A stretch of DNA of 64,000 bases from Microbacterium testaceum (GTDB lineage Bacteria; Actinomycetota; Actinomycetes; Actinomycetales; Microbacteriaceae), in assembly GCF_006539145.1 (NCBI RefSeq), contig NZ_BJML01000007.1, positions 160,729 to 224,728 of the forward strand, read 5' to 3'. Positions 15,011 through 24,642 of this stretch are shown here, in pieces. The position numbers and the translations under genes were made by a program. Position 1 is the stretch's first letter, and each line of letters starts with the position of its first letter. The notes below the pieces were generated by a model, which worked only from the letters and a program-made list of their open reading frames with translations, had not been told where the DNA came from and made no database searches.

Positions 15011-16306
15011 GTGACAGCAGACCCCCTGGCGCCGACGCGCGCGCATCGCCGTGCCGTCCTCGCGCTGTTCAAGCTCGGCCTCGCCACGCTGATCGTCGGG
15101 CTGGCCACCGGTCTCGCCGTGCTCCTGCTGGTGTGGATCGTCCATTCGATCGAGCACCTCGTCTGGGGGCACGACGAGGGGCCGTTCCTCGACGGGCTCC
15201 CGTTGCCGTCTCCGTGGTGGCTGCCGGTCGTCACCGTCGGCGGCGCGGGTGTCGTCGCCGCTCTCGGCTGGTACCTGCTGCGGCGTTTCGGACGCACGCT
15301 CGCCACGGTCGAGCAGGGTGTCGACGGGGTTCGGATGCCGTGGTGGGAAACCCTCGCAGACACCGTCATCCAGGTCACGTCGGTGGCCCTCGGTGCCTCG
15401 ATCGGCAAGGAGGTGGCTCCGCGCGAGCTCTCCGCGATGGCGGGCTCGAAGATCGTCGGCTGGTTCGGTCTCGACCCCCGCTGGCGGCGCATCCTCATCG
15501 CCTCGGCGGCAGGTGCCGGTCTCGCTGCGGTGTACAACGTCCCGTTGGCGGGCGCCCTGTTCGCGATCGAGATCCTGCTGGCCCAGTTCAGCGTGGGCGG
15601 GGCGGTGGTCGCCCTCGCGGTCAGCGCGATCGCCACGTTCGTCGCGCGGCCCCTCGTCGGCGACGGGTCGTTGTACCAGGTGCCCGCGCTCGAGGTGAAC
15701 GCCTCGCTCGTCGTCGCGGCCGTCCTCATCGGGCCGCTCATGGGCTGGGGCGCGACGAGTTTCGCGACCGTGACCAAGGCGCTTGGGCGGTTCCGCCCGA
15801 AGGGCTGGAAGCTCCTCGTCGTCCTTCCCCTCACGTTCGCGGCGGTCGGTCTGCTGGGGGCGTTCTTCCCGCTCATCCTCGGCAACGGTCGCGCCCTGGC
15901 CACGGCGGGCTTCGACCTGTCCCAGCCGGCGCTCCTCCTGCTGCTGCTCGCCCTGCTCAAGTACGTCGCCACGACGATCTCGCTCGGCTCCGGCGCGATC
16001 GGCGGCACCCTTCAACCCTCGGTCGCGATCGGCGCGGCTCTGGGTGCGGCCGCGGCGGCCGGGTGGGCGTTCGTCTGGCCCGGCGCGGACGGCACGGCGC
16101 TCGCGATCATCGCGGCGGCCGCGTTCCTGGCATCCAATATGCGAGCGCCCTTCACCGCGATCGCGTTGATCATCGAGTTCACCGACACCGGGTTCACCCT
16201 GTTGCTGCCGATCTTCCTCGCCGTCGCGGGATCGCTCGCGGCCTCGCGGCTCAGCTCGCGCGCGAGTCTGCGGCGGTTCACGCCGATCGACCCGGCGCGC
16301 CCCTGA
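15011..16306 (+). CDS. ClC family chloride channel/antiporter
   Basis: A 431-residue polytopic membrane protein of the voltage-gated ClC family. [16 protein letters not shown] corresponds to the GK/REGP anion-filter segment and keeps the gating-type Glu, with VAP replacing the usual [23 protein letters not shown] matches the second filter motif and helix with the conserved Glu. [21 protein letters not shown] is the third, close to GSGIPGG/GxFxP types. Ten or more hydrophobic segments fill the sequence, and there are no C-terminal CBS domains. It probably exchanges chloride or another halide for protons. GTG 15011 is preceded by TAACGT at the leaderless spacing. Confidence 0.88.
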   Translation: MTADPLAPTRAHRRAVLALFKLGLATLIVGLATGLAVLLLVWIVHSIEHLVWGHDEGPFLDGLPLPSPWWLPVVTVGGAGVVAALGWYLLRRFGRTLATVEQGVDGVRMPWWETLADTVIQVTSVALGASIGKEVAPRELSAMAGSKIVGWFGLDPRWRRILIASAAGAGLAAVYNVPLAGALFAIEILLAQFSVGGAVVALAVSAIATFVARPLVGDGSLYQVPALEVNASLVVAAVLIGPLMGWGATSFATVTKALGRFRPKGWKLLVVLPLTFAAVGLLGAFFPLILGNGRALATAGFDLSQPALLLLLLALLKYVATTISLGSGAIGGTLQPSVAIGAALGAAAAAGWAFVWPGADGTALAIIAAAAFLASNMRAPFTAIALIIEFTDTGFTLLLPIFLAVAGSLAASRLSSRASLRRFTPIDPARP

Positions 16307-16329
16307 TCACCGGCGTCGTGAGCGGCGGC

Positions 16330-16908
16330 TCAGACGAAGGCCGCCAGGGCAGCCTCGAGCGCCGCGGGGTCGGCGCCCGAGGCGCTGTTGTCGAAGAGTA
16401 CGTGGTGCGCGCCGCGCCAGCGGCAGTCGGCGGCCTGCGCCGTGGCCCAGAACTCGTCCCAGTGGGCGAGTTTCCAGGCGTCGCGGCCGTAGCCGCGTGA
16501 GTCGACGCGGTCACGGACGAGGCCACCGTCGACCGTCACGTGCACGACGGTGATGACGACATCGGTGGGCCAGTCGTGTGCGGCTGCGGCGCGCTCGAGG
16601 TAGTCCTCTTCGGTGAAGTACCGCACGAAGGGCGCGTCGAGCACGACATCGTTGCCCAGGCGCAGGTTGTCGCCGGCGAGGCGGAGCAGCGTCGCGTACT
16701 CCAGCCCCATCACCACGCTCTGGTAGTAGGGGTTGTTGTCGCGTTCGTTCTTGTCGCTGCCCGCGGCTTCGAGGAGAGCCTCGGTGAAGGCGGTGGCGAC
16801 GGAATCCTTGTCGAGGTACGTCGCGCGGATGCGGCGGGCGATGAGCGTGCTCACGGTCGACTTGCCGCTGCCGGCCGGGCCGATCACGAAGAACAGTCGT
16901 GCGGTCAT
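16330..16908 (-). CDS. P-loop kinase-like ATPase of the sugar-acid operon
   Basis: A 192-residue P-loop NTPase. The Walker A motif is GPAGSGKST (residues 10-18) at the extreme N-terminus, followed by ATYLDKDSVA like the substrate-binding region of gluconate and shikimate kinase-like proteins. VVHVTVDGGLVRDRVDSRG resembles the lid Arg segment. These features fit a small-molecule kinase of the gluconokinase/AAA_33 group. The gene is last in an operon with a KDPG aldolase and an MFS transporter, so the likely role is phosphorylating an imported sugar acid or 2-keto-3-deoxy acid. This substrate is inferred from context only. The ATG has AAGGA upstream and lies 54 nt after the transporter. Confidence 0.75.
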   Translation of the reverse strand: MTARLFFVIGPAGSGKSTVSTLIARRIRATYLDKDSVATAFTEALLEAAGSDKNERDNNPYYQSVVMGLEYATLLRLAGDNLRLGNDVVLDAPFVRYFTEEDYLERAAAAHDWPTDVVITVVHVTVDGGLVRDRVDSRGYGRDAWKLAHWDEFWATAQAADCRWRGAHHVLFDNSASGADPAALEAALAAFV

Positions 16909-16962
16909 GGGGGTTCCTTCCGGAGGGCGGGGAGGACGAGAGGTCGTCCTCCCCGCGCGGAA

Positions 16963-18255
16963 TCAGGATGCCGCGACGGAGCGGTCCTTGACGAACAGGC
17001 CGTACGACAGGGCGCCCACCAGCAGCAGGACACCGCCGATGAGGAACACCGTCGTGTAGTTGCCGCCGGTGGAGGTGAGGATCGCGCCGGTGACGACGGG
17101 GGCGACGGCGGCGCCGATGAATCCGCCGAAGTTCTGGATCGCGCCGAGCGAGGCGACCTGGTTGGAGGGGGCGACGTCGGAGGCGAGGGTCCACAGGCAC
17201 CCGATGGGCACCTGCGAGGCGAAGTAGCCGACGGACAGCAGGACGACGGCGAGCGGGGTGCTGTCGACGTACGCGACAGGCAGCACCGCGGCGGCGGCGA
17301 GGATCGCTCCGCCGACGATGGGGATCTTGCGGGCGCGCACCGTGGCCACGCCGCGGCGCACGAGCCGGTTCGACAGCCAGCCGCCGAAGATCACGCCCAC
17401 GATGCCGCAGAGGAAGGGCAGGGACGCGAGCCACCCGCTCTGCGCGAGGCTGAAGCCGCGGGCCGTCTGCAGGTAGCTGGGGAGCCACGTGAGGTACACC
17501 CAGACGGTGTAGAAGATGCCGAACGCGCCGAGCACCATGAACCAGGTGTTGGCCTGTCGCAGCAGGCCTGCCCAGCCGACCTTCTCGACCGACTCGGCGA
17601 CGCGGGCCTCGGCCTCGGCGCCCTTGATGAGCGCCTGCTCCTTGAGCGTCGGGTCGCGGTAGATGCGCAGCCAGACCAGGGCCACCACGATGCCGAAAGC
17701 GCCCACGATGACGAACATGCCGCGCCAGCTCATCGTCAGCAGCAGGAACGTCAGAAGGGGAGGCGCGATGGCGTTGGCGATCTGGGAACCGGTGTTGACG
17801 AGGGAGACGGGAAGAGCGCGCTCGGACTTGTTGAACCAGCGCTCGTTGACCTTGAGCGCCGAGGTGAAGAACGGCGACTCGGCGATGCCGAGGGCGACGC
17901 GGCACGCGTACAGCAGGCCGAAGGAGTTCGCGGCGGCGGTCACGATCGACACGAGCGACCACGCTCCGGCGGCGAAGGCGAACATCTTCTTCGGCCCGAA
18001 CTTGTCGACGAGGTAGCCGGCGGGAAGGTTCGCGATCGCGTACGGCCACGAGAAGGCCGACAGCAGCAGTCCCATGGCGAACGGGTCGAGCCCGAACTCA
18101 CCGGCGATCGTGGTGTTGGCCACGCTCAGCGTCGATCGGTCGAGATAGTTCACCACCCCGCCGAGGATGAGGAAGCCGACCAGGAACCACCGGATCCGGA
18201 TCGTCTTCTTCTCGTCGCGCGTGAGTACGGGCGCGTCGGCCGTCGTCTCGCTCAT
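16963..18255 (-). CDS. MFS transporter, anion:cation symporter (sugar acid) type
   Basis: A 430-residue, 12-helix major facilitator. The start RIRWFLVGFLILGGVVNYLD with R-STLSVANTTI, and SWPYAIANLPAGYLVDKFGPK, are characteristic of the ACS family, which includes D-glucarate, galactonate and hexuronate transporters. ALGIAESPFFTSALKVNERWF is also typical. The co-transcribed KDPG aldolase and kinase-like gene point to uptake of an aldonic or uronic acid. The gap to the aldolase gene is 56 nt. The ATG (18253-18255) is well placed before the first cytoplasmic segment. Confidence 0.88.
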   Translation of the reverse strand: MSETTADAPVLTRDEKKTIRIRWFLVGFLILGGVVNYLDRSTLSVANTTIAGEFGLDPFAMGLLLSAFSWPYAIANLPAGYLVDKFGPKKMFAFAAGAWSLVSIVTAAANSFGLLYACRVALGIAESPFFTSALKVNERWFNKSERALPVSLVNTGSQIANAIAPPLLTFLLLTMSWRGMFVIVGAFGIVVALVWLRIYRDPTLKEQALIKGAEAEARVAESVEKVGWAGLLRQANTWFMVLGAFGIFYTVWVYLTWLPSYLQTARGFSLAQSGWLASLPFLCGIVGVIFGGWLSNRLVRRGVATVRARKIPIVGGAILAAAAVLPVAYVDSTPLAVVLLSVGYFASQVPIGCLWTLASDVAPSNQVASLGAIQNFGGFIGAAVAPVVTGAILTSTGGNYTTVFLIGGVLLLVGALSYGLFVKDRSVAAS

Positions 18256-18311
18256 GGTCCACTCCTTCGTGTTCGGGTGAGGGGCGGACGTCGCGGTCCG
18301 CCGTGAGGGGG

Positions 18312-18962
18312 TTAGGAAGTCGTGCGAGCGCTCTCGACCGCGGCGAGGAAGTCGGCGGCCGCGCGCGTGACGTCGTCGATGTCGCCGCTCGCGCGAGCGG
18401 CCTTGGTGATCGCACTGCCGACGCCGACGGCGAGCGCCCCGGCGGCGAACCAGTCGCCGACGTTGTCGCGCGTGGCGCCGCCCGCGGGGAGGATGGGCGC
18501 GTGCGCCAGGGGTGCCATGACGGTGCGCAGGTAGTCGGGTCCGGCGATCTCGGTGGGGAAGAGCTTGACGATGTCGGCACCGGCCTCCATCGTCTGCACG
18601 ATCTCCGTCGGGGTGAACGCGCCACTGATGGTCAGCGCCTGGTAGCGATTGGCGGCGCGGATCATGTCGGGATTGAGGTTGGGGCTGACCAGCATGCGCG
18701 CCCCGGCCTGCACGGAGGCGACGGCCATCTCGGCATCCAGGACCGTTCCGACGCCCACCGCCACGTGGTCACCGACCTCGTCCGCGAGGGTGCGCACGAC
18801 CTCGAGCGCCCGGGGGACCGAGAGGGTGATCTCGAGGGCCCGGATGCCGCCCGCCACCGCGGCGCGCGAGACGGCGAGCGCCTCGTCGGGGGAGTCGAGG
18901 CGAACGATCAGGACGACGCCGCTGTCGACCACGGCGGAGAGGACTTCATGTTTCTTTAACAT
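18312..18962 (-). CDS. eda: KDPG/KDPGal aldolase family protein
   Basis: A 216-residue class I aldolase that should cleave 2-keto-3-deoxy-6-phosphogluconate (or the galactonate isomer) to pyruvate and glyceraldehyde 3-phosphate. GGIRALEITLSVPRALEVV carries the active-site Glu, VGVGTVLDAEMA is the substrate loop, and ADIVKLFPTEIAGPDYL holds the Schiff-base Lys. LPAGGATRDNVGDWFAAGA forms the phosphate-binding end. Length is exactly that of Eda proteins. It is the first gene of a three-gene operon, divergent from a DeoR repressor that probably controls it. The ATG at 18960-18962 begins MLKKHEV, as in other family members. No dehydratase is present nearby, which leaves the pathway incomplete here. 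Confidence 0.88.
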   Translation of the reverse strand: MLKKHEVLSAVVDSGVVLIVRLDSPDEALAVSRAAVAGGIRALEITLSVPRALEVVRTLADEVGDHVAVGVGTVLDAEMAVASVQAGARMLVSPNLNPDMIRAANRYQALTISGAFTPTEIVQTMEAGADIVKLFPTEIAGPDYLRTVMAPLAHAPILPAGGATRDNVGDWFAAGALAVGVGSAITKAARASGDIDDVTRAAADFLAAVESARTTS

Positions 18963-19037
18963 CGTTGCACACGATATCACGTGGATTAACACGAGAGAAC
19001 ACAGTCTCTCACCGAGCGGAGGCTTAGGCTCGAGGGG
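18963..19037. promoter_or_regulatory. Divergent promoter/operator region for eda operon and DeoR gene
   Basis: This 75-bp gap holds the start signals of both units and is unusually AT-rich for the window. TTTAACATCG (its first bases lie within the aldolase start) and ATTAACACG are similar direct elements spaced about 30 bp apart. GAGAG-N8-CTCTC is a small inverted repeat, and TAGGCT lies seven bases before the DeoR ATG (leaderless spacing). These are candidate DeoR sites; none is proven. Confidence 0.45.
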
Positions 19038-19829
19038 ATGTCGACACCGCCACCCCTCATCCCGGAACAGCGCCAGCGAGAACTGATGCGTCTGCTGCGC
19101 GGGGCGGGCGCGCTCAGCATCCGCCACCTGGCCTCGTCGCTGGGGGTGTCGCACATGACCGTGCGTCGTGACATCGCCACGCTCGAAGACGAGGGCCTCG
19201 TCGACGCCGTGCAGGGCGGCGTGCGCCTGCGCGAGCACACGGGGGTGGAGCCCCCGCGCGAACGCGATTCCCGTGCGGCCTTGGAGCTCCCCCGCAAAGA
19301 AGCCGTCGCCCGTCGTGCGGCCGCTCTCATCACCGACGACATGACCGTGTTCATCGACGCGGGGACCACCTGTCAGGCGCTCGTCCCGCATCTGACGTCC
19401 CGCCGCGGACTGACCGTGGTGACCAACGACTTCTTCACCGTCTCGGCGCTTTTCGCGCACCCCGCGATCGAGGTCATCCACACCGGTGGAGTGGTGGATG
19501 CCGCGAGCGGGTCATCGAGCGGAGCCCTCGCCGCCGCGACCATCTCGGCCATGACCCTCGACCTCGCGATCCTCAGCACCGGGACCTGGGACACCTCCCA
19601 CGGGTTGACCAGTCCAGAGCTCGACAAGGTCGTGCTCAAGAGGGCGGTCCTGGATGCCGCGACCTCGGGCGCCCTGGTCGCCGACAGCACGAAGTACGGC
19701 ACCGCCGAGCGCTTCCGGGTCGTGCCGCTCGACGCGCTCGACGTCATCGTGAGCGACGCGGAGCTGCCCGAGAGCGCGGCCGCGGCGATCGCCGACATGG
19801 GCGTCGAGCTGTGGACGGCGACCGACTGA
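19038..19829 (+). CDS. DeoR/GlpR family transcriptional regulator
   Basis: A 263-residue sugar-responsive repressor. The N-terminal winged helix is seen in RQRELMRLLRGAGALSIRHL, then ASSLGVSHMTVRRDIATLED and GLVDAVQGGVRL, the DeoR signature. The C-terminal sensor domain (about 85-255) has FIDAGTTCQALVPHL and VVTNDFFTV, matching the DeoRC fold that binds phosphorylated sugars. VADSTKYG near the end is also conserved. It is divergent from the KDPG aldolase operon and is its likely local regulator, with a phosphorylated intermediate as inducer (inference). Length is normal. Confidence 0.9.
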   Translation: MSTPPPLIPEQRQRELMRLLRGAGALSIRHLASSLGVSHMTVRRDIATLEDEGLVDAVQGGVRLREHTGVEPPRERDSRAALELPRKEAVARRAAALITDDMTVFIDAGTTCQALVPHLTSRRGLTVVTNDFFTVSALFAHPAIEVIHTGGVVDAASGSSSGALAAATISAMTLDLAILSTGTWDTSHGLTSPELDKVVLKRAVLDAATSGALVADSTKYGTAERFRVVPLDALDVIVSDAELPESAAAAIADMGVELWTATD

Positions 19830-19858
19830 CCGAGGTCGGCGCAGGCCCCATCGACCGA

Positions 19859-19881
19859 GCCGGGGACAGCGTGGCCCCGGC
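19859..19881. terminator. Hairpin between convergent DeoR and lipase genes
   Basis: GCCGGGG (19859-19865) pairs with CCCCGGC (19875-19881) around a 9-base loop, in the 63-bp gap between two convergent stops. There is no U-tract. Confidence 0.45.
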
Positions 19882-19892
19882 CGGTCGTCGGG

Positions 19893-21185
19893 TCAGGGCA
19901 GGGCCGCGAGAGCTCCGCAGTTCGACGTCGCGGGGACGCCCTGGAGGCGGTCCACGAGCCATTGCTGACTCGGGGCGATGCGCGAGAAGGCGGGGACCAG
20001 ATGGTTCGTCCCCGTGCCGCCCGAGGGGACCGGCTGCACGACGGGCACGTAGGTGACGTCGGCCCCCTTCGCGCACCAGTCGGCGGCGAGCTGCTTGGCC
20101 TGTGCGTGCTGCACGATGTCGTCCCGGGTGCCGGTGAGCACCTGCACGGGGATCGCCGGTCGGAGCGTGCCGATCCGCTGGTCCTCGACGGCGCGGCGGG
20201 TGGCGGCATCCGCGGTCGCGATCGAGAGGAACGACTGCCCCGAACGGGTCCACGACGACGTCGAAGCGAACCCGGCCGTGAGAAGCGTCTCGCCGATGCA
20301 CTGGGTGCTCACGCGCCGTAGGGCGTCCGTGCCCGTGCCGTTCAGCTGCGTCTGGAGGAACGACTTCGCCTCCGGGTAGTACTGCAGGATGCCGTTGAAC
20401 GCGTAGCCCACCACCCCGGTCAGGCTCGATCCATCGGCGGTCTTCAGAACGCCGAACAGGTCGGCGGGCGGTGCTCCGGCGTACGCTCCGCGCAGATTCA
20501 GCTCCGGGGCGTACGAGGGCGCGAGCTCGGCGGCGGATGCGGAGGCGCCCCCGCCTTGCGAGTATCCGTACAGCCCGATCGGCGAACGGCCGTCGACCGA
20601 CGTGCCCGGCAGCTGCAGAGCGGCGCGCGCGGCATCGAGCAGGGCATGGCCCATGTCGAGGCGGGTGGTGTAGCTGTGCACGCGATCGGTGGTCCCGAGC
20701 CCCACGTAATCGGTCACGACCACCGCGATCCCCCGGGACAGGAGGCCGTAGATGGACGGGATCTCGTACCCGAACCCCGTCCCGTCGGCGTCGACCACGA
20801 CGACCGATTCGAGGCTCTTCGACGGTGCGCACGAGTCGCCCTGGCCTTGCGTCCCCGCCGCGAACGCGACGAGCGGCCGAGCGCCGCTCCCTCTCCAGGG
20901 CAGTGTCGGCTCGATGTACACGCCGGTCACGCCGACGCCCGAGCCGACGGCGTCGGTGGAGCGGTACATGAGTCGCGTGGCCGTGCCGGGAAGGGCGCGG
21001 GTCGTTCCGGTGATGCGCACGGACGCCCCCAGGTGCATGGGCTCCGATCGCACGATGGCGCCGTTGTCGTCGGGGAGGGTGACGGGCGGGTCGTAGAAGC
21101 CGGGGGCTGCGGCGGCATGCGCGGGTGCGGCGGTGAGCGCGGCAACGGTGAGGGCGACGACGATGGCGGCGGTGAGGCGGCGCAT
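19893..21185 (-). CDS. Secreted lipase/esterase (secretory LIP family)
   Basis: A 430-residue alpha/beta hydrolase exported by the Sec pathway. A signal peptide (MRR, then a hydrophobic run ending TAAPAHA, residues 1-25) precedes the mature part. The nucleophile elbow is GYSQGG in SPIGLYGYSQGGGASASAAE, and VVTDYVGLGTTDR upstream plus QVLTGTRDDIV later supply the expected oxyanion and acid/base regions; a C-terminal His (TNHLVPAF) could complete the triad. This pattern matches the secretory lipase (LIP) family of Actinobacteria, which hydrolyses triacylglycerols or other esters. AAGGAG lies five bases before the ATG. Four Cys suggest disulfides in the secreted form. Confidence 0.85.
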   Translation of the reverse strand: MRRLTAAIVVALTVAALTAAPAHAAAAPGFYDPPVTLPDDNGAIVRSEPMHLGASVRITGTTRALPGTATRLMYRSTDAVGSGVGVTGVYIEPTLPWRGSGARPLVAFAAGTQGQGDSCAPSKSLESVVVVDADGTGFGYEIPSIYGLLSRGIAVVVTDYVGLGTTDRVHSYTTRLDMGHALLDAARAALQLPGTSVDGRSPIGLYGYSQGGGASASAAELAPSYAPELNLRGAYAGAPPADLFGVLKTADGSSLTGVVGYAFNGILQYYPEAKSFLQTQLNGTGTDALRRVSTQCIGETLLTAGFASTSSWTRSGQSFLSIATADAATRRAVEDQRIGTLRPAIPVQVLTGTRDDIVQHAQAKQLAADWCAKGADVTYVPVVQPVPSGGTGTNHLVPAFSRIAPSQQWLVDRLQGVPATSNCGALAALP

Positions 21186-21317
21186 GCGGTTCTCCTTCGA
21201 ACGATGCAGGTGGGGCGACTCTCTCGAAACCGAGGGGGACCGAGGGGAAACAGTGAGGATCCGTACAACACCGCGACGCGGCGCGGACGGTGACGTTGTG
21301 GAGTGCGAAGAACTCCC

Positions 21318-21364
21318 CTCGGGTTCCCCGCCCCCGCCCGGCGGGGCGACGCGGGGAACCCGAG
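21318..21364 (-). terminator. Strong terminator hairpin after malate synthase gene
   Basis: CTCGGGTTCCCCGC (21318-21331) and GCGGGGAACCCGAG (21351-21364) form a perfect 14-bp stem; the loop contains a further CCCCGCC/GGCGGGG-like stem. It begins six bases past the stop of aceB. Confidence 0.65.
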
Positions 21365-21370
21365 AGAGGG

Positions 21371-23044
21371 TCAGTCGAGGTACTTCGCGTAAGCCGGCAG
21401 CGTCAGGAACGCCGGGAACTCCGGCCGCAGTGCGACCTCGCGGAACACCTCGGCGGCGTCGTCGAAGCGCTCACCGTCGAAGCGCTGCACCTCGGCGAGG
21501 ACGTCGGCCAGCAGGCCCTCGACGAACGGACGTGTGATCGCGGTGCCCTCGGCGGTCTCGCGGTCCTGGTGGATCCACTGCCAGATCTGCGAGCGCGAGA
21601 TCTCGGCGGTGGCGGCGTCCTCCATGAGGTCGTCGATCGCCACGGCGCCGAGGCCCCGCAGCCATGCCTCGATGTAGCGGATCGCCACCGACACGTTCGC
21701 GCGCACACCCGCCGTGGTCACCGGCAGGCCGATGCGCAGGTCGAGCAGCTGCCGCGGTTCGATGCACACGTCCTCGCGCGAGCGGTCGAGCTGGTTCTCG
21801 CGATCACCGAGCACCGCGTCGAACTCGGCGCGGGCCACCGGGATGAGATCGGGGTGGGCCACCCACGTGCCGTCGAAGCCGTCGCCGGCCTCGCGCCGCT
21901 TGTCGGCGGCGACCTTCTCGAAGGCGGCCTCGGTGATCTCGGGGCGGCGGCGATTCGGGATGAAGGCGCTCATGCCGCCGATCGCGTATGCGCCCCGCTT
22001 GTGGCAGGTGCGCACGAGCAGCTCGGTGTAGGCACGCATGAACGGCACCGTCATGGTCACCTCGCTCCGGTCGGGCAGGACGAACCGCGCCCCGCGACCG
22101 CGGTAGGTCTTGATGATCGAGAAGATGTAGTCCCAGCGCCCGGCGTTCAGCCCCGCGCAGTGGTCGCGCAGGGCGAAGAGGATCTCCTCCATCTCGAACG
22201 CCGCGGGCAGCGTCTCGATCAGCACCGTCGCGCGGATGGTGCCGTGCGCGAGGCCCAACCGCTCCTCGGTGAACGAGAAGACGTCGTCCCAGAGCCGCGC
22301 CTCCTCGGCCGACTCGATCTTCGGCAGGTAGAAGTAGGGGCCCCGGCCGGCCGCGACGAGGGCGTGCGCGTTGTGGAACACGTACAGTCCGTAGTCGACG
22401 AGGGATCCGGATGCCGGCAGCTCCCGCCCCGTGCGATCGACGAACGTCACGTGCTTCTCGGGCAGGTGCCAGCCGCGCGGGCGCATCACGATCGTCGGCG
22501 TCCGTTCGGCGGTCACCTCGTAGCGCTTTCCCTCGGGGCTCGTGAACGACAACTGTCCGCGGATCGCGTCGAACAGCGAGAGCTGACCGCCGATGACGTT
22601 GCGCCAGGTGGGGCTCGTGGCATCCTCCTGGTCGGCCAGCCACACCCGCGCGCCGGAGTTCAGCGCGTTGATGGTCATCTTCGGATCGGTGGGGCCGGTG
22701 ATCTCGACGCGGCGGTCCTCCAGACCCGGACCAGCACCGGCCACACGCCACGACGGGTCGTCGCGGATGTGCGCCGTGTCGGCGCGGAAGTGCGGGTCAT
22801 CGCCCGTGCCGATCTCGAAGCGGCGGCGCTCACGCGCGGCGAGGCGGTCGTGCCGGCGCCGGGCGAAGCGGTCGTGCAGCTCGGTGAGGAAGGCGATCGC
22901 CGCGGGGGTGAGGATCTCGCCGTCGCGTCCCTCGAGGGGCCGCGCGAGACGCAGGTGCGGAGCGGATGCCGGGGTGCCCGGCATCCGGGATTCCTCGGTG
23001 GGTGTGGGGGTCGAGGTGGGCGGGGGAGAGGTGATGAGGGTCAT
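21371..23044 (-). CDS. aceB: Malate synthase A
   Basis: A 557-residue enzyme that condenses glyoxylate and acetyl-CoA to malate, the second step of the glyoxylate shunt. ITGPTDPKMTINALNSGARVW and LADQEDATSPTWRNVIGGQLSLF are the AceB-type signature, with MRPRGWHLPEKHV next. TIRATVLIETLPAAFEMEEI contains the active-site region with the Mg-binding Glu, and YAIGGMSAFIPNRR and GTWVAHPDLI follow. The size and the proline-rich N-terminal tail are normal for the non-G isoform (about 530-560 residues). It lies 151 bp after isocitrate lyase on the same strand. The spacer contains repeats, so co-transcription is not certain. The first Met of the tail was taken as start. Confidence 0.93.
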   Translation of the reverse strand: MTLITSPPPTSTPTPTEESRMPGTPASAPHLRLARPLEGRDGEILTPAAIAFLTELHDRFARRRHDRLAARERRRFEIGTGDDPHFRADTAHIRDDPSWRVAGAGPGLEDRRVEITGPTDPKMTINALNSGARVWLADQEDATSPTWRNVIGGQLSLFDAIRGQLSFTSPEGKRYEVTAERTPTIVMRPRGWHLPEKHVTFVDRTGRELPASGSLVDYGLYVFHNAHALVAAGRGPYFYLPKIESAEEARLWDDVFSFTEERLGLAHGTIRATVLIETLPAAFEMEEILFALRDHCAGLNAGRWDYIFSIIKTYRGRGARFVLPDRSEVTMTVPFMRAYTELLVRTCHKRGAYAIGGMSAFIPNRRRPEITEAAFEKVAADKRREAGDGFDGTWVAHPDLIPVARAEFDAVLGDRENQLDRSREDVCIEPRQLLDLRIGLPVTTAGVRANVSVAIRYIEAWLRGLGAVAIDDLMEDAATAEISRSQIWQWIHQDRETAEGTAITRPFVEGLLADVLAEVQRFDGERFDDAAEVFREVALRPEFPAFLTLPAYAKYLD

Positions 23045-23089
23045 GATCGTGTCTTTCTGTCTGTGTCGCTGCCCGTCGCTCCTTTGAGC

Positions 23090-23169
23090 ACCATGTCCCA
23101 GAAGTGGCTGCCCGAGGTGTGCCCGGGCGACCAAAAGTGGGACAAGGTCTGCCCAAAGGGGGACATGGT
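23090..23169. repeat. Three related 18-19 bp repeats, possible insertion-sequence remnant
   Basis: ACCATGTCCC (23090-23099) and GGGACATGGT (23160-23169) are perfect inverted arms. Between them CCAAAAGTGGGACAAGGTC (from 23131) is an imperfect direct copy of CCAAAGGGGGACATGGTC (from 23153), and the first arm extends to AGAAGTGG as an inverted copy. Multiple short terminal repeats of this kind are found at ends of IS21-like elements. No transposase is present. It is the only content of the aceB-aceA spacer. Confidence 0.45.
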
Positions 23170-23195
23170 CCGCACGAAGGCGCGCGCGGCGAGGG

Positions 23196-24512
<1,317 letters not shown>

Positions 24513-24602
24513 GAGCGTTCTCCTCTCGGATGCCGGGGCGGCGGTGCCCCGTGACGACCACTGTGGGCGAAGAACACGGGGTCGAAACCGGATTCATCGT
24601 GT

Positions 24603-24620
24603 GAAGATCGCGCGATCTTC
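24603..24620. promoter_or_regulatory. 18-bp perfect palindrome in aceA-ramB divergent region
   Basis: GAAGATCGCGCGATCTTC is a perfect 18-bp palindrome located 40 bp before the ramB ATG and 91 bp before the aceA ATG. It is a strong operator candidate for control of one or both genes. It does not look like the Corynebacterium RamB motif that I recall (AAACTTTGCAAA-like), so the binding protein is open. Confidence 0.55.
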
Positions 24621-24642
24621 TGTTTTTGTGAGAACGTGGCGT

